Position numbers and translations under genes: made by a program. From Nematopogon swammerdamellus (Eukaryota; Arthropoda; Insecta; Lepidoptera; Adelidae), in the NCBI GenBank assembly GCA_946902875.1, contig OX336339.1:25327349-25391348 (forward strand): a stretch of DNA of 64,000 bases, read 5' to 3'. The notes under the pieces are model-generated. The model was not told the DNA's origin. It was given only the letters and a program-made list of their open reading frames with translations, and searched no databases. Below, one piece after another: positions 45,501-57,500 of this stretch; the stretch's first letter is position 1; each line of letters opens with the position of its first letter.

Positions 45501-48500
45501 GGCGCGTGCGCAGCGGACTGCAGACCGCTGCAGACAACAGACTACATGGACCTGCTGTGGACTACGCTCGCCGAGTTCCCAGGTACATTCTGCTACTACG
45601 GCCTCGTGCTGATGACGACGGAGCTGTTCGAAGCGACCGCCGACGAGCACGGCGCGTGCGCAGCGGACTGCAGGCCGCTGCAGACAACAGACTACATGGA
45701 CCTGCTGTGGACTACGCTCGCCGAGTTCCCAGGTACATTCTGCTACTACGGCCTCGTGCTGATGACGACGGAGCTGTTCGAAGCGACCGCCGACGAGCAC
45801 GGCGCGTGCGCAGCGGACTGCAGGCCACTGCAGACAACAGACTACATGGACCTGCTGTGGACTACGCTCGCCGAGTTCCCAGGTACATTCTGCTACTACG
45901 GCCTCGTGCTGATGACGACGGAGCTGTTCGAAGCGACCGCCGACGAGCACGGCGCGTGCGCAGCGGACTGCAGGCCACTGCAGACAACAGCCCAACAAAC
46001 ACAAATTTCACTTATACAGTTGTTTGCCTGTGTAACGCTGGTGTGTAAATACTGTGTAGAATGCTACACAGCAGTTATATCTCCAGAATGGGCCCCAATT
46101 ATAGTGCACGTTGTTCCATAACGACTGTTTAAGGTTCTGTGTAAATATTGTGTAAACGTTTAACCAGCTAGTACTATACAGCACCTAGTGGTGTTGTAGC
46201 TACTTATACAATATTTAACGAGCTGTCTGCTCCGTATTTAATGTGTAATGCTTATATAACTAATACTATACAGCACCTGGTGATGTTGTAGCTACATATA
46301 CAATACAATATTTAGCAGTCAGGACCGGTTATTATTTAGGAAGTGGTTTATATCGCGTTGTGTTCGCTAGCGGTCGAAAAGCGACTCTCAAAAATGTAAC
46401 CCTATATCTCCATGACATGACAACATATATTAGCCCAAACTTGCAGTGGTTTCGCCGTTCTTGGTTACATTTTCCGTGGGAAGACCACTTTGTTGACAAT
46501 ATAGGTATGGTTTCACACTTCAGTTTCAATGGGCCCCCATAATTCACATTATTTAAAATAAAAATATGCGCTGGAGTGTAAAACATAACCTATAATAATA
46601 ACCTAAGTGTGATTTATTCACCATTTAAGTGGAATATTTAAACTAATATTATAATATCGACCGGCATACACATATTTTAAGGCGAATTCTTTGCAAAAAT
46701 TTATACAAAATTATTTAAAATACAATATTTATGACATAAAATGGCGACCTTACTTATACAGCTATTGCAACTATTACCGAGCACCTACACAAAACCTAGC
46801 TGTGAAACAGCGCGGTGGAAGTTCTTATTTCAAATGTTGCTCTCAATAACAATGTTATACAACTCAAACAGTAATACTGGATATGTAAGTTCGTAAGGGT
46901 TTCGTGATTCGTCTTTAAAAAAGTTTAATTACAAATTTAAAAAACCCCGGCCCTTAAAAAGTCTAAAATAATTTCCGTTGACTTACTTAAAGGAGTCGGT
47001 GGACCGCTAAGAAATTTCTGAAGCAGCTATGAGTTTTTATATTTTATTTACTTCTTTTTGATTTTATTTCACAATAGAAGAAAGTAGTTTTTTTGCTTCT
47101 AGCAAGGGAAATGGCGAGAAAAGTTTTAGAGATGTGCAAGAACGACATTCAGATAAATCATTTTTAAGGCTATATTTTCCCCATTTATTCCTTTCAAATA
47201 CCAGGTCATTGTTTAAAATTAATGGTGTCAGTAAAGTAGCCCAAAAATCCCACAAAAATTTGTCAAAGTCGCCCAAATTGAGACAGTCGCAAAATACGTA
47301 AAACAAGTCGCAATTTCGGTTGTGCTGTGAGGTAGCCCAAATTGCGTGCGACATATCACCCAATCTGCCCTGGCCACGTTCCGCCACCACTGCCACCGCC
47401 CCGTCGCACATTAGGCTGAATTTCGAGTTTCATAGACATTCAAAAAATTTTTTTTACATCCTCTTTTTTTATTGAAAATGTTTTGAAAGACCTACTGTAG
47501 GTCTTTACTGTAGGTCTTGCCTAAATATGTTTATCGAGACCATATAAAAGGTCTACTACAAAGTTATGATTTTTTGTCGAAAAAATTGTATGGAAATTAC
47601 ATAAAAAAATTCAATATCTCCTAAATCGCTCGGTTGCGCGTTATTTCTTCGCACAGTGTGATTCCGCTATTATTTTTACTTATTTTGGCATACTTAGAAT
47701 TTCGCGCACAACTGCGATTTATTTTTTAATTAATTCAAGAAAAATTTTTATACTCCGCATATCAACCGCTTGCTAAGAAACTGAATATCTAATAATAACT
47801 ATACTGTGCGTGAGTGTGTTAAAGAACCATGCAGTTTACAGTTCAGTAGGTATTTGCTATTTGTGTACCTATAGGTGTAGTGTAGCTCGCACGCGTTCAC
47901 GCTCACGCTAAACTCATGCGTCCCGCCCGCACGCGGGCGCAACGCGGCCTGAAGCGTCCCTCCCTCCTGATGAAGCGTACCTACCTACCCTTGCCTGCGC
48001 AGTGCGCAGTCGCAGTCTGGCATTGGGCCTCGCTCGGGCAGGACGTGTCATTCTTTGTACACTCCACACATCGAGCGTGCTAGTTTCGAATAGAGTTTAG
48101 ACGTGCCATTCTTTGTACACTCCACACATCGAGCGTGCTAGTTTCGAATAGAGTTTAGGCGTGTCATTCTTTGTACACTCCACACATCGAGCGTGCTAGT
48201 TTCGAATAGAGTTTAGACTTGTCATTCTTTGTACACTCCACACATCGCTCGTGCTAGTTTCGAATAGAGTTTAGACGTACCATTATTTGTACACTCCACA
48301 CATCGAGCGTGCTAGTTTTGAATAGAGTTTAGACGTGTCATTCTTTGTACACTCCACACATCGAGCGTGCTAGTTTCGAATAGAGTTTAGACGTGTCATT
48401 CTTTGTACACTCCACACATCGCTCGTGCTAGTTTCGAATAGAGTTTAGCGTAAACATTACACGAGCGTTAAAAACACTAAGTTGTATGCTCTGTGTCATA

Positions 48501-51500
48501 TTACACCTTGGCGCGGTTTGCGTGAACAATTTGAGTTATGCAGACGACATGGTGCTGCTGTGCCCCTCTGTGAAGGGACTGAGAAGACTGATAGGTATCT
48601 GTGAGCAATACGCTGCCGGACACGGACTGACTTACAACGTAAAAAAGACCGAATTGATGGTCTTCCGACACGGCAGCGGTCCCGAAAATGTGCCACCAGT
48701 AACTTTGCGCGGTTTTCCTCTGAAAACCGTTACAAAGTTAAAGTATCTCGGTCACATTATAACGGAGAAACTGAAGGACGATGAAGACATGGAGCGCCAG
48801 CGAAGAGTAATTGCCATGAAGAGTAACATGCTCGCCAGACGGTTTGCGCGGTGCTCGAGGGAGGTCAAGATCACACTGTTCAAGGCCTACTGTCAGGCGC
48901 TCTACACCGGGCATTTGTGGTGCAACTACACGCAGCGAGCGTTTAACTCGCTGCGTGTACAATATAACAATGCACTGCGGTGCATGCTGGGTTTGCCGTG
49001 GCGGTGTAGTGCGTCGGGCATGTTCGCCGAGAACAGGATCGATGACTTCTTTGGAGTGCTGCGCAAGCAGAAGGCAGCATTTCTTGGTCGCGTCATGACC
49101 AGCGAAAATTTAATTATTGAAAATGTTGGCATGTATATATATTATTATGAATTTTTAAAATGAATAAATTATTAAGTATTAGGTATTTTATTTATTAAAG
49201 ACAATTTTATCATTTTATTTTATTTTTGTAAGTATTAGTAAGTGTAGACAATTTGTATTTTTATTTTTTTATTTTGATGACTGAAGATGCATTTTTTTAT
49301 TCTTTATTATTTTATTTCAATTAATTCAATTCATTTAATTTGTATTTATTTTAATACTTTAATATTTATTCTTTACTGAATGCTGTATTTGAATTTGTTG
49401 TGTGTGCGATGGGACAAGTGCCTGAACAAATAAACGATTTGATTTGATTTGATTACTTAAAAGCAAAATGAGCGAAGGATGAGTCGTGCCGAACTGTACT
49501 GTCTTTATTAATTTCTCTGCTCTTTAGTGAAACTTTAATTACGAAAAATGGAAAGCTTGACTACTAACCTGGATTTGTTCATAATTATGAAAAATGCTGA
49601 TTCTTTAATGCCCCTAGCATTAACGAATCAGCTCGAATGCAGTATGGCCAAAGAATATCTGCCTCAAGCCAGTCTCCATAATCCTTTTTGAAGATTTCAA
49701 ATTTTCGATGAGTATTTTGCCATCTCTTCATTGCAGTAGCCAATGAAACGTCGACAAAATTCTCTTAAGGTCGAACTTTCTTCATTAGAAAGGGTGTAGT
49801 TCAATCGGGATACGACTGCCTCAAATAATTTTAGATTAACATTTTTCTTATCTGCATTTTTATAATATGAACAAATCCAGTTTAGTAGTCAAGCTTTCCA
49901 TTTTTCAACCGACTTCAAAAGGAGGAGGTTCTCAATTCGACTGTATGTTTTTTTTTTTGTATGTTTGTTACTACGTCAATTGTACGCGATTACTACGGCC
50001 GATTTTAAAAATTCTTTTTTTGTTCGGTAGGTCATACTTCAGAGGTGCTCCCATATAAATTTTATTAAAATTCATTCCGCGGTTTAAAAAAAAAATCAAC
50101 AAAAAACTATGGTTTGTGGTTACGTTCAGCAAAACTTTTGATGTGGACTTTTTCAGCAATAAAAACATAAGCAATTCGATACCTCAGCACGTCGATATAC
50201 TGAAACACGCTCAAAATTTTGCAGTTTGACACATGGCGAATAATTCTGTACCACTTCAACCGATTTCGATTATTCTTTTTTATGTAAAGAATGAAATTAA
50301 CGCGATTCCGCCGAGTACACTAATAGCAAAGAATTACTAAAAAAAAACTGTGAAATAAAAAACTATTTATAAAAAATATAAAAACCGACTTGAAAAATGT
50401 ATGAAATAAAAAAAATCGAACCCTAGAGTTGAAGGCGGTGTTAGCAAGCAAAAATGATGGATGAAAGAAAACATGAGTGGATGATATCCTTTTGTGATTT
50501 TGTGTAGCCTTCTTTTGCACCGCCTTCAACTTTAGGGTTAAATTTTCTTTTATTTCATACATTTTTGAAGTCGGTTTTCATATTTTTTATACTTGTAATT
50601 AAAGTTTCACTAAAGAGCAGATAAATTACTAAAGACAGTACAGTTCGGCACGACTCATCCTTCGCTCCTTTTGTTTTTAAGTAATATGACACAGAGCATA
50701 CAACTTAGTGTTTTTAACGCACGTGTAATGTTTACGCTAAACTCTATTTGAAACTAGCACGAGCGATGTCTAAATTGTGTGATTTTCCAACACCAGAATA
50801 TATGCCATTAACGAATGGTGTCATGTTGGGTTTTTCGTATATGTTACACAAAATTGGCCAAAGTTCATGTTTGGAACTTTTATATATTGGCAAGCCGTCG
50901 ATATTCACATTGAGTGAAACGCTGTCTGGTAAACTGGTAAAAAAATTCAATCGTGATTCCAGGGGCTCTGTTATTCCAGGATGCTAGTACTCTCCATTAT
51001 CTAATGGAATAGTCTGAATTTTTCTTGAAGTTCTCAAAAGTGTTCGTGGATCAATTGGCAAGGTGCACTTCATAGTTTTATTTGAAATACAAAACAAATC
51101 TTTTAAAGCAGCGTGACTTATGTTGTGATTATTAGCCCATTTTTTTATGTCATCTCGAAAGTTGCTGTTCTTCTCATACTCATCTGTGATATCATTTCCA
51201 TCTTCTTCTGAATCATGTTTTCTGATACATTCCTCATTTTCCGATTCATCCACAAACTCCACGGAACCCTGCGCATCTTGACACGTTGTATGTGTTTGTG
51301 ACGACGACGACTGATTATGGCGTTGTTTTTTAAATTCTGCTCCACACATTTCCTTGTAATATTTAATAACTTTTCTTTTAAAACCTCCAGTTCGCTTCAT
51401 TTTCTTAATTTTTGCGAGATCCATGATTAATTCTTAGCACGCTCTTTTAGGATCAGTTATAGAGAACATAACACTATAACTGAACTATATCACACTTATT

Positions 51501-54500
51501 CAACATCAACTCAGCTCTGTGTGATGTAATGATGTAATTTTCACCTTTATATCACAAACACTTGTATAGTGCTTAAAGCTGAATAAATGCTGTATAAGTG
51601 CTCTCATAACACTATAACTCAACTATATCACACTTATTCAACATTAACTCAGCTCTGTGTGATGTAATGATGTAATTTTCACCTTTATATCACAAACACT
51701 TGTATAATACCCCGCTTAAAGCTGAATAAATGCTGTATAAGTGCTCTCATAACACTATAACTCAACTATATCACACTTATTCAACATTAACTCAGCTCTG
51801 TGTGATGTAATAATGTAATTTTCACCTTTATATCACAAACACTTGTATAATACATTCAAAATCAGCTTAAAGCTGAATAAATGCTGTATAAGTGCTCTTT
51901 TAAGAGATGCTCTATTGTGACTGTATAAGAAGGAATAATGTACTATTACACAACTCATTTTTAAGGTATCGAGTAATAGTCATTAAGGGAGCACTTATAC
52001 AGCTGTTAATGATTTCGGAAGCTCTTACACAATATTTTTACAATTACTTTTTAAGTTATCGGGTAATAGTCGTTACGGAAGCACTTATACAGCTGTTAAT
52101 GATTTCGGAAGCTCTTACACAATATTTTTACAATTACTTTTTAAGTTATCGGGTAATAGTCGTTACGGAAACACTTATACAGCTGATAATGATATCTGAA
52201 GCACTTATAGAATATTTTTACAGCTTTCTTCTCTATAACCCGGCCGTATACAACCATTTTGCCGGTTGGGAGACTACATGGACCTGCTGTGGACTATGCT
52301 CGCCGAGTTCCCAGGTACATTCTGCTACTACGGCTTCGTGTTGATGACGACGGAGCTGTTCGAAGCGACCGCCGACGAGCACGGCGCGTGCGCAGCGGAC
52401 TGCAGGCCGCTGCAGACAACAGACTACATGGACCTGCTGTGGACTACGCTCGCCGAGTTCCCAGGTACATTCTGCTACTACGGCCTCGTGCTGATGACGA
52501 CGGAGTTGTTCGAAGCGACCGCCGACGAGCACGGCGCGTGCGCAGCGGACTGCAGGCCACTGCAGACAACAGACTACATGGACCTGCTGTGGACTACGCT
52601 CGCCGAGTTCCCAGGTACATTCTGCTACTACGGCCTCGTGCTGATGACGACTGAGTTGTTCGAAGCGACCGCCGACGAGCACGGCGCGTGCGCAGCGGAC
52701 TGCAGGCCGCTGCAGACAACAGACTACATGGACCTGCTGTGGACTACGCTCGCCGAGTTCCCAGGTACATTCTGCTACTACGGTCTCGTGTTTATGACGA
52801 CAGAGCTGTTCGAAGCGACCGCGGACGAGCACGGCACGTGCGCCGCGGACTGCAGGCCGCTGAAGACAACAGACTACATGGACCTGCTGTGGACTACGCT
52901 CGCCGAGTTCCCAGGTACATTCTGCTACTACGGTCTCGTGTTTATGACGACGGAGCTGTTCGAAGCGACCGCCGACGAGCACGGCGCGTGCGCAGCGGAC
53001 TGCAGGCCGCTGCAGACAACAGACTACATGGACCTGCTGTGGACTACGCTCGCCGAGTTCCCAGGTACATTCTGCTACTACGGTCTCGTGTTTATGACGA
53101 CAGAGCTGTTCGAAGCGACCGCGGACGAGCACGGCACGTGCGCCGCGGACTGCAGGCCGCTGAAGACAACAGACTACATGGACCTGCTGTGGACTACGCT
53201 CGCCGAGTTCCCAGGTACATTCTGCTACTACGGTCTCGTGTTTATGACGACGGAGCTGTTCGAAGCGACCGCCGACGAGCACGGCGCGTGCGCAGCGGAC
53301 TGCAGGCCGCTGCAGACAACAGACTACATGGACCTGCTGTGGACTACGCTCGCTGAGTTCCCGGGTACAGTTTCGATAGTGATGAACCAAGTGCGAGTCG
53401 AACTCTCGCACCGAGGGTTCCGTATCGCCATGTCATGGTCAGCACTGCTTCATACTGTTTTCGGTAGAAGGCGCGCATACACTTTTGAGTTTCTTGTATG
53501 GGGACCCCCGTGAATTTTTGACTTTTTCTATGTTTTATTATTTGTTGTTTTATTAACCATAATAACACATATTCTGTGAAAATTTCAACGGGCTACCTAT
53601 TCCTGTTCAAGAGATACAGCCCTCGGACAGACGGACGGACGACAGACAGACAGACAGACCGCGTAGGCTTAGTAATAGGGTCCTGTGCGACGGATACGAA
53701 ACTTTAAAAAACGGTCAAGGGCGAATCGGACTCGGAGTCGGATTCGACTTGAATGTCTGTGCACGCCCCTGCTATTGGTGGCTGGGCCCGTTCCCATGCA
53801 TTTTCACCCATCCTCTTTGGTCAATGAAAAGAAAACATGTTTTGTGTTCACTTTTCAGGAATATTCGCAACAATCTTCGTGATAGAGAAGTTTGGCCGGA
53901 AGAAAACGATGGCCGTGCAGTTTGTTATATTCGCCGCTTCCATATCGTGCCTGCTTCTCGTCACGGAGAAGTAAGTTACCTCCTCTACACTGTGCAAATG
54001 TACTTTGTTGTTTAAATTGCTTGCAATAATCATCAATCAATGCTAATAATAAATCCTCTAAGGGATGGTAATGGAGTAAGTTACTTTGTTTTATGAAGCA
54101 CATTTTAATACACGAGACACAGGATAGGCTAAATAAAATTCAGTTCCGGTTAAGCTAAGATGTGGCTCTCATACAAACCGGATTGTTCCGTGCGCCGAAA
54201 TAAAGGTGCAGTAGCGAGCTTACTCACTTTCTTCTTTTCAAATACGAATTTCACGCGAGCAAAGCCGCGGGCAAAAGCTTGTTAAATTATATAACACTAG
54301 CTTTTGCCCGCGGCTTCGCTCGCATTCAGCATTCAGGCGTAAAATCGTTTTTTTTTTGGCTGTTGATTTCGCCCTGATGCAGATTATACAACCATTAAAA
54401 AATTTAATGTAATATTTTTCAGCCGAACATTCCTGACATGCATTCTGTTCTTGGCTCGCGGCATCATCGCCGGATTGTTCCAAGCGGCATACGTTTATAC

Positions 54501-57500
54501 ACCTGAGGTAAGAACTTTCATATATCCCGTTCTTCATTACATCAACTGCTACAGAGTGTACAGCTGACCCCAGAGTAAGGACAGCGGAGGAAAGCCGATT
54601 GCGAAGGTCCATTGCCCGCACTGGTGCACCAGTACAAGCGCACATCTGACATCATCAGCATTGTCAGTCTCGGTAGCTCAGTGTCAGCCTCGGTAACTCA
54701 GTGGTGCAGTCGGTCGACTGTTGTTTCGGCCATAATAACACATATTCTGTGAAAATTTCAACGGGCTACCTATTACTGTTCAAGAGATGCAGCCCTCGGA
54801 CAGACGGACAGACAGACAGACGGCGTAGGCTTAGTAATAGGGTCCCGTACGACGGATACGGAACCCTAAAAAACTATATCTTGTACATCGATGGTTCTCC
54901 CATGTTCTGTATCGTATTGTATAAATCAGGGAATAAGCAATATTCTCTTCTATTCTATACTATTCTGTAAAGCACTTTCACAAGCCCTCTGTCATTCTGT
55001 CGCCTTTCAAGGCGAGAACGACCGATGAATTACATCTCGAAAAATAATTGTTTGTTTAACAAGGTGTACCCGACTGCGTTGAGATCGACTGCAGTCGGTG
55101 CGTGCAGCGGTGTGGCCAGACTCGGTGCCATGATAACACCTTATGTCGCACAGGTAATTTAATTGTTATTATCGTTTCAAATTGCATGAGAACAGTCAGG
55201 TTAATTGAATTATATCACTAGGGGGGAAGGTGTGGAACTAAGCTTGTGATGACTTCACCGAACATATCCGGGCCCATCGGCAGTAGAGGAGGGTATTAAT
55301 CGAGGCCGGGACTAGCGAGTGGCCACTCTAAATTTCCCGCGCATGCTTCATGTTTCGGCTCGCTTCAAGCCCTCGTCAGCTAGTCTGCGTTGACTAGGAC
55401 GCGGGGAAACCACCAGTCCCGCTCTCGACCTCCCTCTCTCTACCTATCCATATTCTGTAGGATGCTTCCAGTGACGTTTTCGAAGCTCTCTCCATATGTG
55501 AACTTAGTGTCGATCTTGGCAGCCCTAGATTCTTGCCGGCGGCTTCGCTCGCATGAAATTCGTGTTTAAAAGAAGAAAGTAAGTAAGAAATAAGGCTGAG
55601 CTGCATTCAAGTAAATGATAAAGTTTCTCGAATAAAGCAAGTAACTAAGGGCGAGGCCGAAGGCCGAGCTCCTCTCTGGTAAACGATATTCTTCTCGAAT
55701 AAACTAAGTAACTAAGGACGAGGCCGAAGACCGAGCTACATTCAGGTAAACCATAACCATAAACCTTCTTGATGAAAGTAACCAAAGGCGAGGCCAAAGG
55801 CCGAGCTTCGCTTAAGTTAATGATATTATTATAGATGAAAGAAAGTAACAAAGGGCGAAGCCGAAGGTCGAGCTTTTTCCAATATTAAAACTTTTTGGTA
55901 CACGCCGACTGGATTCGAACCTCGGACCTCTCGCAAGAGAAGCCGACGCCCAGACTACTCAGTCACCAATCGCTTAATTGCACCTTGTCCTTATCCCTTA
56001 GTCGCCTTTTACGACATGCACGAGGAGAGATGCAGTGGATGTATTATTTTCAAGCCGCACCACACACGCTATTACGGTATGCTATTGTATACGGTGTGGT
56101 GTTGGAATTAACTAAAATGTATTTGCTCATATAGAATTGTACCATGTGGGGCCGGTACTTAAAAGGAATAGTGCCACTGTATCTCTCCTCGTGCATATCG
56201 TAAAAGGCATGTGAAGGTGGACGGGCCAGCTGTCTCTCACCTTGGCGCGGTCCTTCCACCGAGTCATGCAGCGGGTGGGTCTTCATGCCTTACTTGCTGC
56301 TTGATAGTTATCTTCTCCGAATCTTCGTTAAACGTGCTGGTCGGTGTTGTGCTGTAATTTACGAGAGTAACTGCAGCACAACTCCGATTACTCTGATTAC
56401 CCCAATTGTCGGGATACAGCGTGTGGATACATATGTGTTGTTGAGGTTTACCATGGTTCGAATTCGCGGTAACTATGGCCGACGTTTTGGACTGGCGCGT
56501 GCAGTTGCGACATCTTCAGGGCGAGTGCCTGGCTGCGCGTTTCGGACTGCACGCGCCGTCCGAAATGTCGGCCAAAGGGACCACGAATTCGAACCATGTT
56601 TTTTTTTTTTTTTTTATATAATCCGGTATGGGTGGCTGATTCGTAGTGGCCAAAGCACATGCTCTAACCAGCCAATATCACCTCCGAGAAGGTAGGTGCC
56701 ATACCGGAGACTTCCCTGGATTGCTGGCTATACTGGACTAGAGGAGAACACAACCGAGGTTGCTTGCGGCCATCTTACATCCAGTACGGTGGTACCAACC
56801 CAGTCGGCTACAATTTGAGCCTACCACCTAGTAAGGGGCAAGGGAATAATGATAAGCCAAAATACCTACCAAAAATATTAATACTTATGGCAGACTAAAA
56901 GTAAAAGTAATTTTATCTAAGAGTCTGACTACTGTTTTTCCCACTAACAAACTTTGACAATTGGATACACTTTGCATCATTGATTTTTAATATGACTTAT
57001 TATATTACATTTCTTTTTAATAAACGTAAACAAAATTTTTTTTTTTATTTTGTCTTGATATAATATGAAGTATCAAAATTGACGATGGCACTATACACCA
57101 GATATAGGTAATTTAAATAGGCAGTGTGGTCAGATTCTTCAGTATTCATGTTTATGCTGTAAATATTAATGCTCTTGTGAGCGGTAGTATGGGTTCATTA
57201 TTTGTAAGTTACTATAATATAATACTTATAAGGTACTAACAAAACATTGTGACTTGCGAAGTTTGTTTGTCAGTTCTTCTTCGCATTGAATCTAGAACTG
57301 GCGGAATTTTCGACATGTCCAAGCGTAGGTTACCTACCTACATACATTCATACATAGCGTCACGCCTGTTTCCCGGTGGGGTAGGCAGAGACAACGGATC
57401 TCCACGTGCCACGATCCTGACACACCTCTGCCGCCTCTTCCACTCCCATAATGTTCTTCATGCATGCTCGTCGGTTACGGGTACTACGCACTTGCCCCTT

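Larger units (their letters stand above)
48411..50770. mobile_element. Inverted-repeat (fold-back) element with both arms interrupted
   Basis: The left arm is 48411-48504 plus 49457-49590; the right arm is 49862-49906 plus about 50595-50770. Read as reverse complements they match closely (for example TTGTATGCTCTGTGTCATAT and GAGTCGTGCCGAACTGTACT). The left arm is broken by a LINE (48505-49451) and the right arm by a hairpin-containing insertion (49907-50594). The loop 49591-49861 is unique here. The element sits in the transposase region of the CACTA-like element. Confidence 0.8.
45991..52270. mobile_element. CACTA/EnSpm-like DNA transposon inserted in exon 9 copy 8
   Basis: The ends are CCCAAC (45991) and GTTGGG (52265-52270). 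A 2-base AG duplication flanks it (45989-45990, 52271-52272), and removing the element plus one AG restores a perfect 150-base unit, so the borders are exact. Subterminal regions carry many short direct and inverted repeats with the core CTTATACAG: left 46010-46320, right 51470-52250, including a roughly 140-base repeat three times (from 51470, 51608 and 51751) and a 90-base repeat (gctcttacac at 52021 and 52111). A transposase fragment lies on the minus strand at 50744-51424. Short inverted ends, a 2-base target duplication, repeat-rich subterminal zones and this transposase type fit the CMC/EnSpm group, though CCC ends are not the canonical CACTA. It carries nested insertions and is not autonomous. 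Confidence 0.8.

Noticed and set aside
44784..46004. Antisense 406-codon frame (and 392 codons at 52233-53411) over the exon array
   Set aside because: It exists only because a 150-base unit without antisense stops is repeated. The + strand matches the SVOP family.
45356..46048. Arg/Asp-rich + frame over the array in another register
   Set aside because: Shadow of the real frame, repeated with the same period.
48486..49163. A host gene with reverse transcriptase domain
   Set aside because: It is 5'-truncated, flanked by ATTAC duplications and ends in GATTT repeats, so it is a LINE copy.
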